Below are positions 20,587-31,588 of a DNA stretch of 64,000 nucleotides, piece after piece. Under the pieces are notes generated by a model. That model was not told the origin of the DNA, made no database searches, and worked only from the letters and a program-made list of their open reading frames with translations. Where the stretch lies: positions 1-64,000 of the forward strand of contig JADJUV010000007.1 of assembly GCA_016716885.1 (NCBI GenBank), read 5' to 3'. Position 1 is the stretch's first letter. The number at the start of each line of letters is the position of its first letter. The DNA is from Candidatus Trichofilum aggregatum. GTDB lineage: Bacteria > Chloroflexota > Anaerolineae > Promineifilales > Promineifilaceae. The position numbers and the translations under genes were made by a program.

Positions 20587-22146
20587 ATGACTCAATACGA
20601 CGCTCTGATCATCGGCGGGGGACACAATGGACTGGTCGCGGCCGCAACCCTGGCCAAAGCTGGTCGCAAAGTTATCCTGCTGGAAAAACGTGACATTCTG
20701 GGGGGCGCGGCCGCAACCGAACCCCTCTTCCCTGGTTTTGCCGTCAACACCGGCGCCGCCGATGCCGGTCTCTTCTCTGACGAGATCAGCAAAGAGTTGC
20801 ACCTGAAAATGCACGGCCTGGAATATCGCCAGAGTCCGGTGGCCCTGTTTGCACCCCAGGCCGATGGCAACACCCTGACCCTCTGGCGGGACACCACCAC
20901 CGCGGCCGCGGAAATTGCCCGCTTCAGCCAGCGCGACGCCGAACGGTATCCCGCCTTTGTGGCCCAGGTCAACCAGTTTGGTGACATCTTGCGCCAGATG
21001 TTCCTGCACACCCCACCCGATGCCTATGAGCGCAACCTGGGTGATCTGGTGGGTTGGGGTAAAGTGGCCCTGAATCTGCGCCGCCTGGGCGACCGCCCCA
21101 TGATGGAGTTTATGCGCGTTTTACCGCTTTCTATCCGGGATTACCTGGATGATTGGTTTGAAAGTGACGTCCTCAAAGGGGCGTTGGCCGGGGATGGCCT
21201 CACCGGGTTGATGCAAGGGCCTTACTCCGGGGGCACGACACTGATGTTCCTCTACCAGCACAGCAATGGTTTTCTCAACCGGCGCATGGTGGTGGGTGGG
21301 ATGGGTCAGCTCGCGGCCGCGCTCGTGAGCGTGGCCCAGTCCCACGGGGCCGAAATCCGCACCGGGGCCGGAGTTGCCCGCATCCTGGTGGATGACAATG
21401 TGGCGACGGGCGTGGAACTAGACAACGGCGAAACGATTCAGGCCAAAACGATTCTCTCCAGTGCTGATCCACGTCGCACTTTCTTTTCATTAGTGGGGCC
21501 GCAACAGTTGGAACCCCGTTTCATGCGTCAAGCGCGGAATATTTTGTACCGGGGAAGTACGGCCCGGTTGCATCTGGCGCTGCGTGGTTTGCCCCAGTTT
21601 GTAGGGCAGACAGATGAAGGGCAGATTCGCGGCCGCGTCGTTATTGCCCCCAGCCTTTCCTATCTGGAAAAAGCCTACGACCAGGCCAAATATGGTCAGG
21701 TCTCCGAGCACCCCTACCTGGACATCACCATACCCACTCTGACCGACCCCACCCTGGCCCCCACCGGTCAACACATTCTCTCCATCACCATGAAATATGC
21801 CCCCTACCACTTGCGGGGCACCCATTGGGCCGAGCAAAAACCATTGCTGGCCGAGCATATTCTCCACACCCTCGAACCGTACACCCCTGGGCTACGTGAC
21901 CTGATCCTGCACCAACACCTCATCACCCCCTTGGATTGGGAAGAGACCTACGGCCTCAGCGAGGGTAGCATCATGCATGGGCAAATGACCATTGACCAGC
22001 TACTTATCATGCGGCCAGTGCCTGGTTGGGGCCAATACCAAACCCCCATTGATAATCTGTTTTTGTGTGGAGCCGGGGCACATCCCGGCGGCGGGGTGAC
22101 GGGCGCACCGGGTTACAACGCCGCCCGTGAACTGTTGAAGAAGTAA
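20587..22146 (+). CDS. FAD-dependent phytoene-dehydrogenase-like oxidoreductase (full length)
   Basis: This 519-residue protein starts with the FAD-binding motif IIGGGHNGLVAAATLAKAG, followed by E37 in LLEKRDILGGAAATE. It ends with the conserved FAD segment DNLFLCGAGAHPGGGVTG. It belongs to the CrtI/PYROXD2 branch, whose bacterial members include amine oxidase-like and carotenoid enzymes. No carotenoid genes (crtB, crtE) are near. The truncated paralogue at 14059 suggests an old duplication separated by three unrelated genes. The start ATG (20587) has only a weak GGAA element upstream. Six GCGGCCGC copies lie in the gene. Confidence 0.88.
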   Translation: MTQYDALIIGGGHNGLVAAATLAKAGRKVILLEKRDILGGAAATEPLFPGFAVNTGAADAGLFSDEISKELHLKMHGLEYRQSPVALFAPQADGNTLTLWRDTTTAAAEIARFSQRDAERYPAFVAQVNQFGDILRQMFLHTPPDAYERNLGDLVGWGKVALNLRRLGDRPMMEFMRVLPLSIRDYLDDWFESDVLKGALAGDGLTGLMQGPYSGGTTLMFLYQHSNGFLNRRMVVGGMGQLAAALVSVAQSHGAEIRTGAGVARILVDDNVATGVELDNGETIQAKTILSSADPRRTFFSLVGPQQLEPRFMRQARNILYRGSTARLHLALRGLPQFVGQTDEGQIRGRVVIAPSLSYLEKAYDQAKYGQVSEHPYLDITIPTLTDPTLAPTGQHILSITMKYAPYHLRGTHWAEQKPLLAEHILHTLEPYTPGLRDLILHQHLITPLDWEETYGLSEGSIMHGQMTIDQLLIMRPVPGWGQYQTPIDNLFLCGAGAHPGGGVTGAPGYNAARELLKK

Positions 22147-22159
22147 GAAGATAAGAAAA

Positions 22160-22200
22160 AGGGCGTCGTGTGTTACATCCCGTGTAACACACGACGCCCT
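22160..22200 (-). terminator. Strong hairpin with T-run on the minus strand
   Basis: Perfect 17-bp arms (22160-22176 and 22184-22200, core GGGCGTCGTGTG) enclose ATCCCGT. On the minus strand the hairpin is followed by TTTTTCTTATC, the form of an intrinsic terminator. No minus-strand gene lies just upstream, so it may simply end plus-strand transcripts of the oxidoreductase by folding, or be a repeat. Confidence 0.6.
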
Positions 22201-22404
22201 ATCCGCAAAATCCGTAGAACCATCATTTGTTGGTAGTGACCGCTTTTGAGGTTTTACGAAAAACACTGGCAGCCAGAGGAATGAGCACGCCCTGTGGAAG
22301 GTTAAAGTTGTGGAATTAAAGCGGTAATAGAAAGCCTGTCATGCTGAGGTCCGCCGAAGCATCCCGTTCATCTAACTGTTAGGGATTCTTCCTCGAAGAC
22401 TCAT

Positions 22405-22441
22405 CAGAATCTCTCAGTCTCTCAGTCTCTCAGTCTCCAGA
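22405..22441. repeat. Short tandem repeat tract (TCTCTCAG octamers)
   Basis: Four TCTCTCAG-type units. The rest of the 378-bp gap 22147-22524 holds the hairpin at 22160, a partial copy of the hairpin repeat (about 22236-22260), and nothing else I can recognise. Confidence 0.85.
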
Positions 22442-22524
22442 GGTCAGCACCCAAAACGCCCATGTCCAGGAACTAATTATTCCCCTGGCTCAACTTCACT
22501 CAGACGCACCACGAACCACATATC

Positions 22525-22986
22525 ATGATCCATTTCACTACCAGCTTCACTGTTCCAGCACCGTTAGCGGCAGTGTCGGCTTTTCATGGGCAGACAAGCA
22601 TCCTCAAAAAATTGTCGCCGCCGCCGCTTTATGTGCAAATTCACGAATTTGGGGCGATGAAAGAAGGGATGGTGGCAAAATTTACGATGTGGTTTGGGCC
22701 GGTGCCGGTGTATTGGGAAGCCGTTCACAGTCAGGTGAGCGAGAATGGTTTTACGGATACGCAACAGGTTGGGCCACTCAAAGCGTGGCAACATACGCAT
22801 CGTTTTGTGGCCGAAGGGGAAAATCTGACCAGGGTGCATGAATCCATTGATTATGAACATCCTGCTGGCTGGCGGGGTTGGCTAACGCGGATGGTGTTCG
22901 GCAAACTGGGTTTGCACGGGTTGTTCCTTTATCGGCAATGGGTCACACGGCGCGGTGTGGCACGTTTGCTCAAGGGCAATAGCTGA
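22525..22986 (+). CDS. SRPBCC-fold ligand-binding protein
   Basis: This 153-residue protein has the START/Bet v1-like pattern: an N-terminal strand (FTTSFTVPAPLAAVSAFHG), a central antiparallel sheet with KFTMWFGPVPVYWEAVH, and a C-terminal helix. SRPBCC proteins bind hydrophobic ligands or act as cyclases. Here the residues give no ligand clue. There is no clear ribosome-binding site. The ATG at 22525 gives the expected domain start. The gene stands alone. Confidence 0.75.
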   Translation: MIHFTTSFTVPAPLAAVSAFHGQTSILKKLSPPPLYVQIHEFGAMKEGMVAKFTMWFGPVPVYWEAVHSQVSENGFTDTQQVGPLKAWQHTHRFVAEGENLTRVHESIDYEHPAGWRGWLTRMVFGKLGLHGLFLYRQWVTRRGVARLLKGNS

Positions 22987-23117
22987 TGATTATGCCTCTT
23001 AACGCTCCTATACCACCGGACAGTTATAGCCTTTTCTGGTGAACGAACTGATAGAACGTCGCGGCCGCGTTGCCCCATCGCCACCCACCCCCAATCAGCT
23101 ACAATCTAAGCGCGTTT

Positions 23118-23178
23118 CCCATCGTTCCCCCAATTCCCAGAGTTCCTATGCGTTCCTAGCGTTCCCAGGAGTCCTCCC
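23118..23178. repeat. Short tandem repeat tract (AGTTCCTA-type)
   Basis: Units such as GTTCCCCCAATTCCCAGAGT and TCCTATGCGTTCCTAGCG lie directly before the start of the molybdopterin oxidoreductase. They make an open frame extend falsely upstream to 23039. Confidence 0.85.
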
Positions 23179-23179
23179 C

Positions 23180-25453
23180 ATGTCCCAAACCCTTACCCAC
23201 TTCCGAACCTGTAACCTGTGCGAAGCGATGTGCGGCCTGGAAATTCAGGTCAAAGACGGCCAGATTCACTCCATCAAGGGGGACAAGGATGACCCATTCA
23301 GCCGAGGGCACATCTGCCCCAAGGCCGTGGCCTTGCAGGATGTGTACCACGACCCCAACCGGCTCAAGTTTCCGTTGCGGCGCACGGCGACCGGCTGGGA
23401 GCAAATCGGCTGGGACGAGGCGTTTGACGAGGTGGTCACACGGTTGCAGGCCATCCAGGCGCAACATGGGCGCAACGCCGTGGGCGTCTACCTGGGCAAC
23501 CCCAACGTGCATAACGTCGGCTCCCTGCTCTACAACCCACCCTTCATTCGCGCCCTACGCACCAAAAACCGCTTCTCCGCCACCTCAGTCGATCAACTCC
23601 CCCACCACCTGGCGGCCTACCTGATGTTCGGCCATTACCTGCTCCTGCCCGTGCCTGATGTGGATCGCACCGATTATTTCCTCATGCTGGGGGCCAATCC
23701 GGTGGCCTCGAATGGCAGTTTGATGACCGCCGCCGGTATCGAGGGGCGGCTGAAGGCCATGCAGGCGCGGGGTGGTAAGCTGGTGCTCATTGACCCCCGC
23801 CGCACGGAAACGGCGCAGATGGCCGATGAACACCATTTCATTCGGCCTGGGGCCGATGCCTTGTTTTTGCTGGCCTTGTTGCACACGCTGTTTGCCGAAA
23901 ATTTGGTGGATTTGAGGCGGCTGGCGGGGGTGTGTGATGGGCTGGAGACGGTGGCCGAATTGGTGGCCGAATTTTCACCCCTGGCTGTTGAAGCGGCGAC
24001 GGGGGTTCCGGCTACGGTGATAGAACGAATGGCGCGTGAGTTCGCGGCCGCGCCATCAGCCGTCGCTTATGGTCGGATGGGCCTTTCTGACCCAACCGTT
24101 CGGGGGCTGTGCCAATGGTTGCTCAACCTGCTCAACCTCGTCACCGGCAACCTGGATAACCCCGGCGGGGCCATGTTCACTCATCCGGCCATTGATGCGG
24201 TGGCGATCACCAGCCTGACCGGGGGCAAAGGCAGTTATGGCCGTTGGCGCAGCCGGGTGCGTAACCTGCCCGAATTTGCCGGGGAACTGCCCGTCGCGGC
24301 CCTGGCCGAAGAAATCCTCACCCCTGGCGAAGGGCAAATCAAGGCGATGGTCACGGTGGCGGGCAATCCTGTTCTCTCCACCCCCAACGGCAGGCAATTG
24401 GACGAAGCGCTAGCCGGGCTGGAGTTTATGGTCGCCATTGACATCTACCTTAACGAAACGACCCGCCACGCCCACATCATTCTACCCCCAGCCACCGGGC
24501 TAGAAACGTCCCACTACGACCTGGTGTTCCATGTGTTGGCGGTGCAAAACACGGCTAAATTCAGCCCGGCGTTGTTTGCCCCGGAGCCGGGCATGAAAGA
24601 GGATTGGCAGATTTTGCGCGAGCTACGGTTGCGCCTGGAAGGGAATATGGACACCTCACGCCGGAAGTACAAGTTTGACTTTTTCCGTCGCCTGTCGCCG
24701 GACAAAATGATTGATTTGGGGTTACGGTTTGGGCCGTATGGCCGCGGCCGCAATGGTCTTACCCTCTCCCGTTTGCGCCGCGAAGTGCACGGGGTAGACC
24801 TCGGCCCCCTACGCCCCAGCCTGCCCGACCGCCTCGCCACCCCCAACCGCCGCATCGCCCTGGCCCCGGAGTTGTTGGTGCAGGATGTGGCCCGGTTGGG
24901 GGGAGAAGGTGCGGGACAGGGCAGTGAGCGGTAGGTGACCAGTCAGGGAACTCAGGGGAACTCAGAGGAACTCGTGGGAACTCAGGGGAACTCAGAAGAA
25001 CTCAATCTCTCAATCTCTCAGTCTCTTAGTCTCCAGTCTCCAGTCTCTCTCTCTTAATCTCTCTCCAGCACTTTCCTCTTAATCGGTCGCCGCCATCTCC
25101 GCAGCAACAACTCCTGGATGCACAACAGCGAGCGGCTGGTGAGGGGGAAGGAGCGGTGTACGGTGATGGTGAACAGGGGGGACGCGGCCGCGCTCGGTCT
25201 CACTGATGGGCAAATGGTTGAGGTGCGTTCGCGTGTCGGCTGTATCACCCTGCCCGCCGAACTGACGGATGACATCATGCCCGGTGTGGTGAGCATTCCT
25301 CACGGCTGGGGACACAACCGTCCCGGCATCCGCCTGGATGTAGCCCAACAACACCCTGGCGCCAGCCTCAACGACCTCACCGACGACCAGGCCGTTGACG
25401 AACTCACGGGGAATGCCGCTTTTAGTGCGATTCCTGTTACTTTGATCCTTTAA
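23180..25453 (+). pseudogene. Molybdopterin-dependent oxidoreductase, split by a tandem-repeat insertion
   Basis: The true start is ATG 23180 (MSQTLTHFRTCNLCEAMCGL), not the upstream frame made of repeat. C11, C14, C18 and C46 form the [4Fe-4S] site, and the molybdopterin domains follow to about 24890. The frame stops at 24934 (GAGQGSER). After a 125-bp repeat tract, the C-terminal dinucleotide-binding domain resumes in a frame that lacks a start of its own. It reads LIGRRHLRSNNSWMHNSER from 25079 and ends at 25453. These residues normally continue the same chain, and an in-frame TAA (25055-25057) separates the halves. The repeat thus interrupts one gene. Electron partner and substrate are unknown, and the product is probably inactive unless the halves associate. 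Confidence 0.82.
24944..25068. repeat. Short tandem repeat tract inside the molybdopterin oxidoreductase
   Basis: Five or six GGGAACTCA-type units are followed by AATCTCTCAGTCTCTTAGTC and CTCCAGTCTCCAGTCTC units. Elsewhere such tracts sit between genes. This one lies between two parts of one protein. Confidence 0.88.
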
Positions 25454-25732
25454 TCTTACTGCCTGGCACACCCACACCTGGACAAGCCAGAACCAAAGAG
25501 GTTTTGCCACGAATTGAACGAATGAGCACGAAGGGGAAAATAAATTCGGGTTAGGAAACCTGTCCTAAACGTTATCACGGGATTCGTAGCCGACCTCCTG
25601 GCTCACTGCCTATGAAGTTGGCTTATACGGCATTGTATGACTTTTGTCACTTTGTCATCAGGCTAACGGAACAATAGAATTCCACTCTCAATAGTGGTCT
25701 ATTGAAATTCTCTGGGTACAAGGAATCTGAAA

Positions 25733-25933
25733 ATGCTCTACTATATATTTGGGTGTGCCTTATCAATTATCGGGGCGTATTTTGGACAACGTGGCGCGCA
25801 ATGGGTACGGACCTGGGCCAAGGCCAAATTGGGCGACAGCCCTATGAACCAATTATTCATTAATTTGTTTATGGGGGGCATTGGCCTGACCATGATGATT
25901 CTGTTGGTCACCTTGTCTACCTTCACCGCCTGA
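25733..25933 (+). CDS. Small membrane protein
   Basis: This 66-residue protein has two hydrophobic segments (residues 3-18 and 42-62) joined by a basic stretch (RTWAKAKLGDSP). AAGGAA lies 10 bases before the ATG. I do not recognise a family. The hydrophobic pattern and the ribosome-binding site support a real gene. About 280 bp without a gene (25454-25732) precede it and hold no feature I can name. Confidence 0.5.
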   Translation: MLYYIFGCALSIIGAYFGQRGAQWVRTWAKAKLGDSPMNQLFINLFMGGIGLTMMILLVTLSTFTA

Positions 25934-25975
25934 GAAGCCAGTTAGGGAACCACACCTATCTGGTCGTTGGGGACA

Positions 25976-26467
25976 TCAAGCACCCACTGCTCCCACCTCG
26001 TCTGAAAAAGTCAGACGTGCCACCACCTCATCATCCACCCATTCATCCGTTTCTACGAAGCCCAGCGTGTGGTATAGATGCCTGGCTCCATTAGCCGGCT
26101 GATAGGAAAGCGCGAACTGTTGATAACCATGCTCCCGTGCCAGCATGGTCATAGCTGTTTGCAAGGCTTGTCGGCCATAACCCCGACCCTGATATGGCTG
26201 GTCAATGATAAACCCACCAAACCAACAACTCCCATCAGCCGGATCAACCCCCCACATGATGAATCCCACCACCTGTTCAGCCACATAAATAGCCAGGGGT
26301 TGCCAGATAGTGCCATAACAACAGAGGGCCAGGTAATAGGTTGGTTCGGCCACAAACTGACCCTGTTCTGCCGTAACTTTGAGTGCGGCCACTTGTCGCC
26401 AGTTTTCGCTGTTGACGGGGCGCAAGGTTAGTTGAAGTTTGCTGTCTGTCGCACGGTCTGAACTCAT
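25976..26467 (-). CDS. GNAT-family acetyltransferase (spermidine/diamine acetyltransferase-like)
   Basis: The start is the ATG at 26467 (MSSDRATDSKLQLTLRPV), which follows CAGGAGAAATTGC. The longer frame upstream is translated repeat. The protein of 163 residues has the acetyl-CoA loop IDQPYQGRGYGRQAL and the opening RPVNSENWRQVAALKVTAEQ. The latter is like BltD/PaiA-type polyamine acetyltransferases (comparison from memory). It is cytoplasmic and acetylates an amine with acetyl-CoA. The substrate is not certain. The gene is monocistronic. Confidence 0.8.
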   Translation of the reverse strand: MSSDRATDSKLQLTLRPVNSENWRQVAALKVTAEQGQFVAEPTYYLALCCYGTIWQPLAIYVAEQVVGFIMWGVDPADGSCWFGGFIIDQPYQGRGYGRQALQTAMTMLAREHGYQQFALSYQPANGARHLYHTLGFVETDEWVDDEVVARLTFSDEVGAVGA

Positions 26468-26480
26468 GCAATTTCTCCTG

Positions 26481-26577
26481 AGGAAATAAGGGGCAAGGGG
26501 CAAGGGGCAAGGGGCAAAGGGCAAAGTGGCGAGAGTTCCTAGAGTTCCTATGAGTTCCTAGAGTTCCTCGTATTTTC
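26481..26577. repeat. Short tandem repeat tract (GGGGCAA and AGTTCCTA units)
   Basis: Four GGGGCAA-type heptamers are followed by four GAGTTCCTA-type units, upstream of the acetyltransferase start. Confidence 0.88.
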
Positions 26578-26703
26578 ATTCCTCTTAGTGAGCACCCCAC
26601 TCATGGCGAACTCCTGGGAAAGTAAGCGGCTGGTGGCACGCGGCCGCGGCCAGGTAATGGCAAATCCTGGTAAGCATATTGATGGGTGGGCGCAGGCCAA
26701 CAA

Positions 26704-28407
26704 CTACTTCACGATCAAGCGATAGAGATGGAGTTGAATCGAAAATTTGGAGCGGGCCATTTCTCGCGCCTGGCTCCAATCAGTCTCATCAGCAAAGTCA
26801 GCGGCAAAGACACGCAGTTGATAATCATGTGACCAGTTCACCACATCATTATGGGGACTACTGGTTAGCAGTTCAACATGTCCTTCTTTCCAGAGAGGTT
26901 CAATTACCTGCCAGCCTGTGTAGTTACCCGCAGGGCTGCCATCAATAGTTACTAACACAGTGACATCCTGCCTGTGCAACGACGCCAAAATCTGTGCCAA
27001 ATTTTCTGGCGTAGGGTCTTGAGCATAACTCGTGGTCGCCAACTGATATTGGAAATCCCCCGGCTGCCCGCCAAAGGTGGAATAATATTGCCAGGTCACA
27101 CCATAATGGGTGAACAGATGCCAGGAATTGAACAAGTGCGGCCGCGCTCCCTGAACCAGCGAATTATCTATAATGAACCGATAGGCAGTACCCGTATCAG
27201 GCGAACACGAATAGGTAAGTTCCAACGCGGCAGGGTAATAATTCAAGCGGTTAGCAATAAGACGGGCCTCATTGCCCCCTACCAAAGTTGCCACGAGCAA
27301 TAACAGCCAATACCCACGCCGTTGGGTAACCTGGGTACTCAGCCAGGCGAGTGATGCGGTGAATGCCACAGCTATCAAGGGAAAGAGTACTGGCAACACG
27401 GTATAGGTAAATCGCACACTTTTTTGCGGCACGACAACGGTGAGAATAGCCAGTCCAACCAACATAAAACAAAGGGGGCCACGCCACGCAGGACGACGTA
27501 CCGCACCGATCCCACTTATTACCACTAACAACCCCATACCTGGTGAGCCAAGGTAGTGAAACATGAGGGACCGCACATAGAACAACCAATTATCAGCGCT
27601 CCAAAATTCAAACGTGGGCGCTTGCGATTGACTGTATACCACAAACCGTGCCCATTTGCCCGGCAAAGAAAACCACAAACCCACTAGTATGCCGAAGGGC
27701 AAACCAAGTGCCAGCCAGCGTTGCCAGGCCAGACGGCGGGTCGTAACCAGGATGAGCAATTCTGCTCCGACCAGGCCACCGGCAGCCAGCACGCCAAACG
27801 AATATTTAATGAAGAAAGCGCCTACCGCAAAACCGCTAGCCGCCACTAACCAGATCAAGTGTGTCTCATCCTCTCCCGCGCAGGTGTACGCCCACAGACA
27901 CAATAGAACCAACCACAGCCCGGCTCCTTCCAAAAACACGACGCTGGCATACACCCAGAGCGGCAAGCAAGTGAACGTAAGCAACCCCGCTAGCACCCCG
28001 GTAAGGTTGGGCCACTGTGTCGAAACAGCCAATGCTCGACCAATGAGAAACGCCGTCACCGCCGAAAGCCCCACAAAAGATAATCCAGCTACACGCAACC
28101 CCGTGAGATCCGCCCCCGTGAACAACATCAGGGGGGCAGCTAACCACGAATGTAAGAATGGGTACAACGCCAACTCATCTTGCTCATATGAATGTTGCCA
28201 GAGTGCGCTCCATTGCCCATCGCGCAGATCGGTCACGATTTGCGCCAGAGGCAACAAATGCACGGCTTCATCAAATTCCGGCGGATGATCGGCAAAGGCA
28301 CGTATCTGGGGGGCAGCCAAGGCCACGCCTATAGCCCAGAATAACGCTACAGACAGCATGGCAACAGGTGTGCGCCAGCGGTTAACCTCTATAAATGTCT
28401 TTAGCAT
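26704..28407 (-). CDS. GT39/PMT-like integral membrane glycosyltransferase
   Basis: This 567-residue protein has an acidic first extracytoplasmic loop after TM1 (HPPEFDEAVHLLP, D46-E47) and about 9-11 membrane helices. A soluble C-terminal domain of about 150 residues follows. This is the layout of dolichyl/undecaprenyl-phosphate sugar-dependent transferases (GT39/GT83). They glycosylate proteins or lipids on the outer face of the membrane. The acceptor is unknown. The gene is intact, has no clear partner, and is separated from the MalT-like regulator by 172 bp. Confidence 0.78.
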   Translation of the reverse strand: MLKTFIEVNRWRTPVAMLSVALFWAIGVALAAPQIRAFADHPPEFDEAVHLLPLAQIVTDLRDGQWSALWQHSYEQDELALYPFLHSWLAAPLMLFTGADLTGLRVAGLSFVGLSAVTAFLIGRALAVSTQWPNLTGVLAGLLTFTCLPLWVYASVVFLEGAGLWLVLLCLWAYTCAGEDETHLIWLVAASGFAVGAFFIKYSFGVLAAGGLVGAELLILVTTRRLAWQRWLALGLPFGILVGLWFSLPGKWARFVVYSQSQAPTFEFWSADNWLFYVRSLMFHYLGSPGMGLLVVISGIGAVRRPAWRGPLCFMLVGLAILTVVVPQKSVRFTYTVLPVLFPLIAVAFTASLAWLSTQVTQRRGYWLLLLVATLVGGNEARLIANRLNYYPAALELTYSCSPDTGTAYRFIIDNSLVQGARPHLFNSWHLFTHYGVTWQYYSTFGGQPGDFQYQLATTSYAQDPTPENLAQILASLHRQDVTVLVTIDGSPAGNYTGWQVIEPLWKEGHVELLTSSPHNDVVNWSHDYQLRVFAADFADETDWSQAREMARSKFSIQLHLYRLIVK

Positions 28408-28579
28408 ATTACCATTCCACCATCACAAGCCTCGGCAAAATAATCGCTTCCTTACCCATAGACTGCTACCAGGCAATGGGGCCACAGGCGAAGTATATCT
28501 CCGTTCAACCGATGGGGGTTAGCGTCTAACTTTGGGTATGTGTGGGGTTATGTAGGCACAGACACAGGGGGAGAGCCGC

Positions 28580-31325
28580 TCAAAGGAGACCGAGTTCGCG
28601 GCCGCGGGCTACCGCTTCCGTGCGATTGTGGGCATCCAACTTGCTGAGGATGTGGTTGAGATGACCCTTCACCGTGCCCAGGCCAATGATCAACTCGTCC
28701 GCAATCACCTGGTTAGAGGCCCCATGAGCCACCAAGGTCAGAATTTCCTGTTCACGGCTAGTAAGGAGATCATTCAACGTGCCCGATGGCTCCGCCATTT
28801 CCGCCAAAAGATGGCTCACATAGGGTGTCTGAGGGGTTATTTGCCGCAAAAGTTGGCTTAATGGTCGCCCCTCATTGAGGAAAATTCGCACATACCGTTC
28901 CGGTTCGGCCAGGGTCAACGACCGCCGCAGATAAACCAGAGCACGATCATAATGGCCCCGTTGCGCGGCCGCGAGCGCCTGCAAAAGGCTAATCTCCAGA
29001 AGCAAACCCTGCCGTCCCGTCAATTCGGCCGGGGGCAACAGGCGGCCCAAAATCGTCGTCGCTTCCTCGGCGCGACCCTCAGCCAGGTAAAGGCGCACCA
29101 AAGACAGCAACGCCATCTCGTGGTGGAAATCAACGGGCGACTCCGGGCCAATACCCTCTTGCTCTAACTTCCAATACGCTTCCATCAACTGCCCCTGCGC
29201 CAGGAGCAAACGGGCCGCGGCCGCCAGAAAAACGATGCGCTCGGCCACCAGATTAAACCGAACAATCACTTGTTCCGCCTTAGCCAAGTAGTCGTTCACC
29301 ACAGCCGAATGACCTTGCGCCTGAGCCAGACGGGCCAGGGTTAGATAAGCCATGAGCACCACGCGGGGCTGACCGCCCGGCCAAATTTGCGGCAACGCTG
29401 TGGTGATTAGTTGTTCAGCCTGAGCCAACTCATTGCGTTCGTAAGCCAGCGTACTCTGCCAAATGGCGGCATAGGCGGGCAAAGCCAACCAACCCCCTTC
29501 ATCTCGTTCGGCCAACAGTTCCAGGCGGTGCAGGCATTCGGCCACTTCGTGCAAACAACCTTGCGCCCAACAGGCTTCTGCCTGATGAGACCAGGCGGCA
29601 AAAGCCAGGTAAAGGTCCTGGTTCTGTTCGCAGACCAGGGCCGCCCCATGAAAGGTAGTGATGGCGGAATGGGCCTGCCCTTCAGCCAACTGCGCCAACC
29701 CCAAACCAATCATGGCGACTTGCCGCCAATGAATATCTTCTGAGGGTAGATTCTCCAGGGCTGTCTCCATCCAGGCGATAGCTGTAGCTGCATCTTGACG
29801 ATGAGCCGCCATTGCGCCCTGAATGGCTGCCCAGCGGCCGCGAAATTGGGAATATTCGGGATGATCTGTTGGCAGGGTCGCCAACCGTTGCCCCGCCAGG
29901 TGGATTCGCCGGGAAGCCTCAGCCCACCTGTCACCAATAAAGAGTAACCAGGCGTGCAGCAGGCAAAGGCGCAGGCGGCTGAGAATGGTTTCCTCGGGTA
30001 AGGCGGTGAGCCAGGCCAGCAGTGAGTTATGATGGCCCTGCAACCAGAACCGGTTCGCGGCCGCGTCAATCAAATCAGCCGCCATGTCATAATCCGGGGC
30101 CGCCAGCGCGTGGCGGATAGCCTGTTCCGTATGCCCGTGCGCCTCATACCAGCGCCCGGCCCGCCGATGCAACTCCGGGATGAGGTCAGGTTGGGTCTCC
30201 TGCAAACGCGCCTGAAGCGTTTCGGTGAAGAGGGTGTGGTAACGATACCAACGGCCTGATTCATCCAGCGGTATCAGAAAAAGGTTGTTGGTAGCCAGAT
30301 AATCTAAAATTAGGTGCGCATGGAGAGAGGAAAGGGGAAAGGGCGAATTCTCTTCACTATCTAGTTGCCACTCTCTTATTTTTGTTACGGCGTCACACAA
30401 AGAAGCACCCAGGCGGCTGAGTATGGTTGTCTGGAGTAGGAATTGCTGGATGACCACGGGCTGACGTTGCCAGATTTCTTCCATCAGGTAAGCATAAATG
30501 TGCCGATGGGTTCCGCCAAAATCGGTCATGAACTGGCGGAGCGCGGCCGCGTCTAGCTCCCGCAAAGAAAGAGCCGCCAGTTGCAAACCCGCCGCCCACC
30601 CTTCCGTTCGTTGGGTGAGCCACGTTACCGTCTCCGCCGAAAAAGGCTGACGGGTGGTTTCGTGCAAGAACCGGGTAGTCTCTTCAACCGTAAAACGCAG
30701 ATCGGCGGCTCGCACTTCGGTTAACACACCTCGCACGCGCCACCGGGAAAGCGACAAAGGTGGGTCGCTACGGCTGGCAATCACCAAGATGCAACTGCGG
30801 CGGCAAATGTTCCAGCAGAAAGGCCAGTCCGGTATGAATAGCCGGATTATTGATAAGGTGATAATCGTCCAAAACGAGTACCAGTTTGTTATTGAGCTGG
30901 CTGAGATCATGGATGAGCAACGCCAGGATCGGCTCCCACTGGGTGGGCTGGGTAGACTGGAGTCGGGAAAGCGCGGCTTGGCCCAGGGTCGCGGCCGCGG
31001 TCTGCAACGCGGCAACAACATAAGCCCAAAAGCGGGCTGGTTCATTATCGTGGTCATCCAGAGACAACCAGGCAAACTGGCAACCAGGAACTTCAGGTGG
31101 GCGACTTTGATCGACCCCTGACAATCGTGAATCATCCAGCGTCAATCGTACATGGTTGATCCATTCCGTCAGGGCTGTTGTCTTGCCAAAACCAGCCGGA
31201 GCCGAAAACAGGGTCAATGTACCGTCCAGACCTGCATTTAGCTGTTCAATAAGGCGGGGTCGCGAAATAAATCCGGGGCGAATTTGGGGATGAGCCAATT
31301 TAGTGGGCAGGAGAAGCTCGGTCAT
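28580..31325 (-). CDS. MalT-like LuxR-family ATP-dependent transcriptional regulator (one frameshift)
   Basis: From ATG 31325 (MTELLLPTKLAHPQIRPG, with GAGG upstream) the chain has Walker A (SAPAGFGKTTALTEW), Walker B (LVLVLDDYHLI), a long TPR-like helical region, and a C-terminal LuxR helix-turn-helix (LTSREQEILTLVAHGASNQ). The total is about 915 residues, the usual size of MalT-type STAND regulators. The frame changes near 30780-30792 (HLPPQLHL then VIASRSDPPLSLSRW). A single extra base there, in CATCTTGGTG on the minus strand, explains it. STAND regulators bind a small inducer and ATP, then activate promoters. The inducer is unknown. No target gene is adjacent except the GT39 gene downstream. 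Confidence 0.85.
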
Positions 31326-31588
31326 ATACACCTCATTACCGAGACAAAACAACCGATTTATGCGGGGATCAACGCAAATAATTAAACCAACAAACCTTTC
31401 GTAACCATAAAAAGGCCCGAAAAACCAGTGAGCACTCTAGCACAAACCCTTACCCAAGTCCTAGTGCAAAACGTCACGCGCCTGGGGTGATCTTCATCCA
31501 CAACGATAAAAAAAGACGCTTGAGTTAGAGGAGAAAGGCACCCTCAGGTGCCAACACGCTCGCATCTGGGGATGCTCACTCCTCACTG

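Noticed and set aside
24944..25068. CRISPR array
   Set aside because: Units are 7-9 bp without spacers of constant length, and no cas genes are present.
28580..31325. Two separate regulators instead of one
   Set aside because: The parts join at one point with conserved motifs on both sides, and the combined size is that of a single MalT-like protein.
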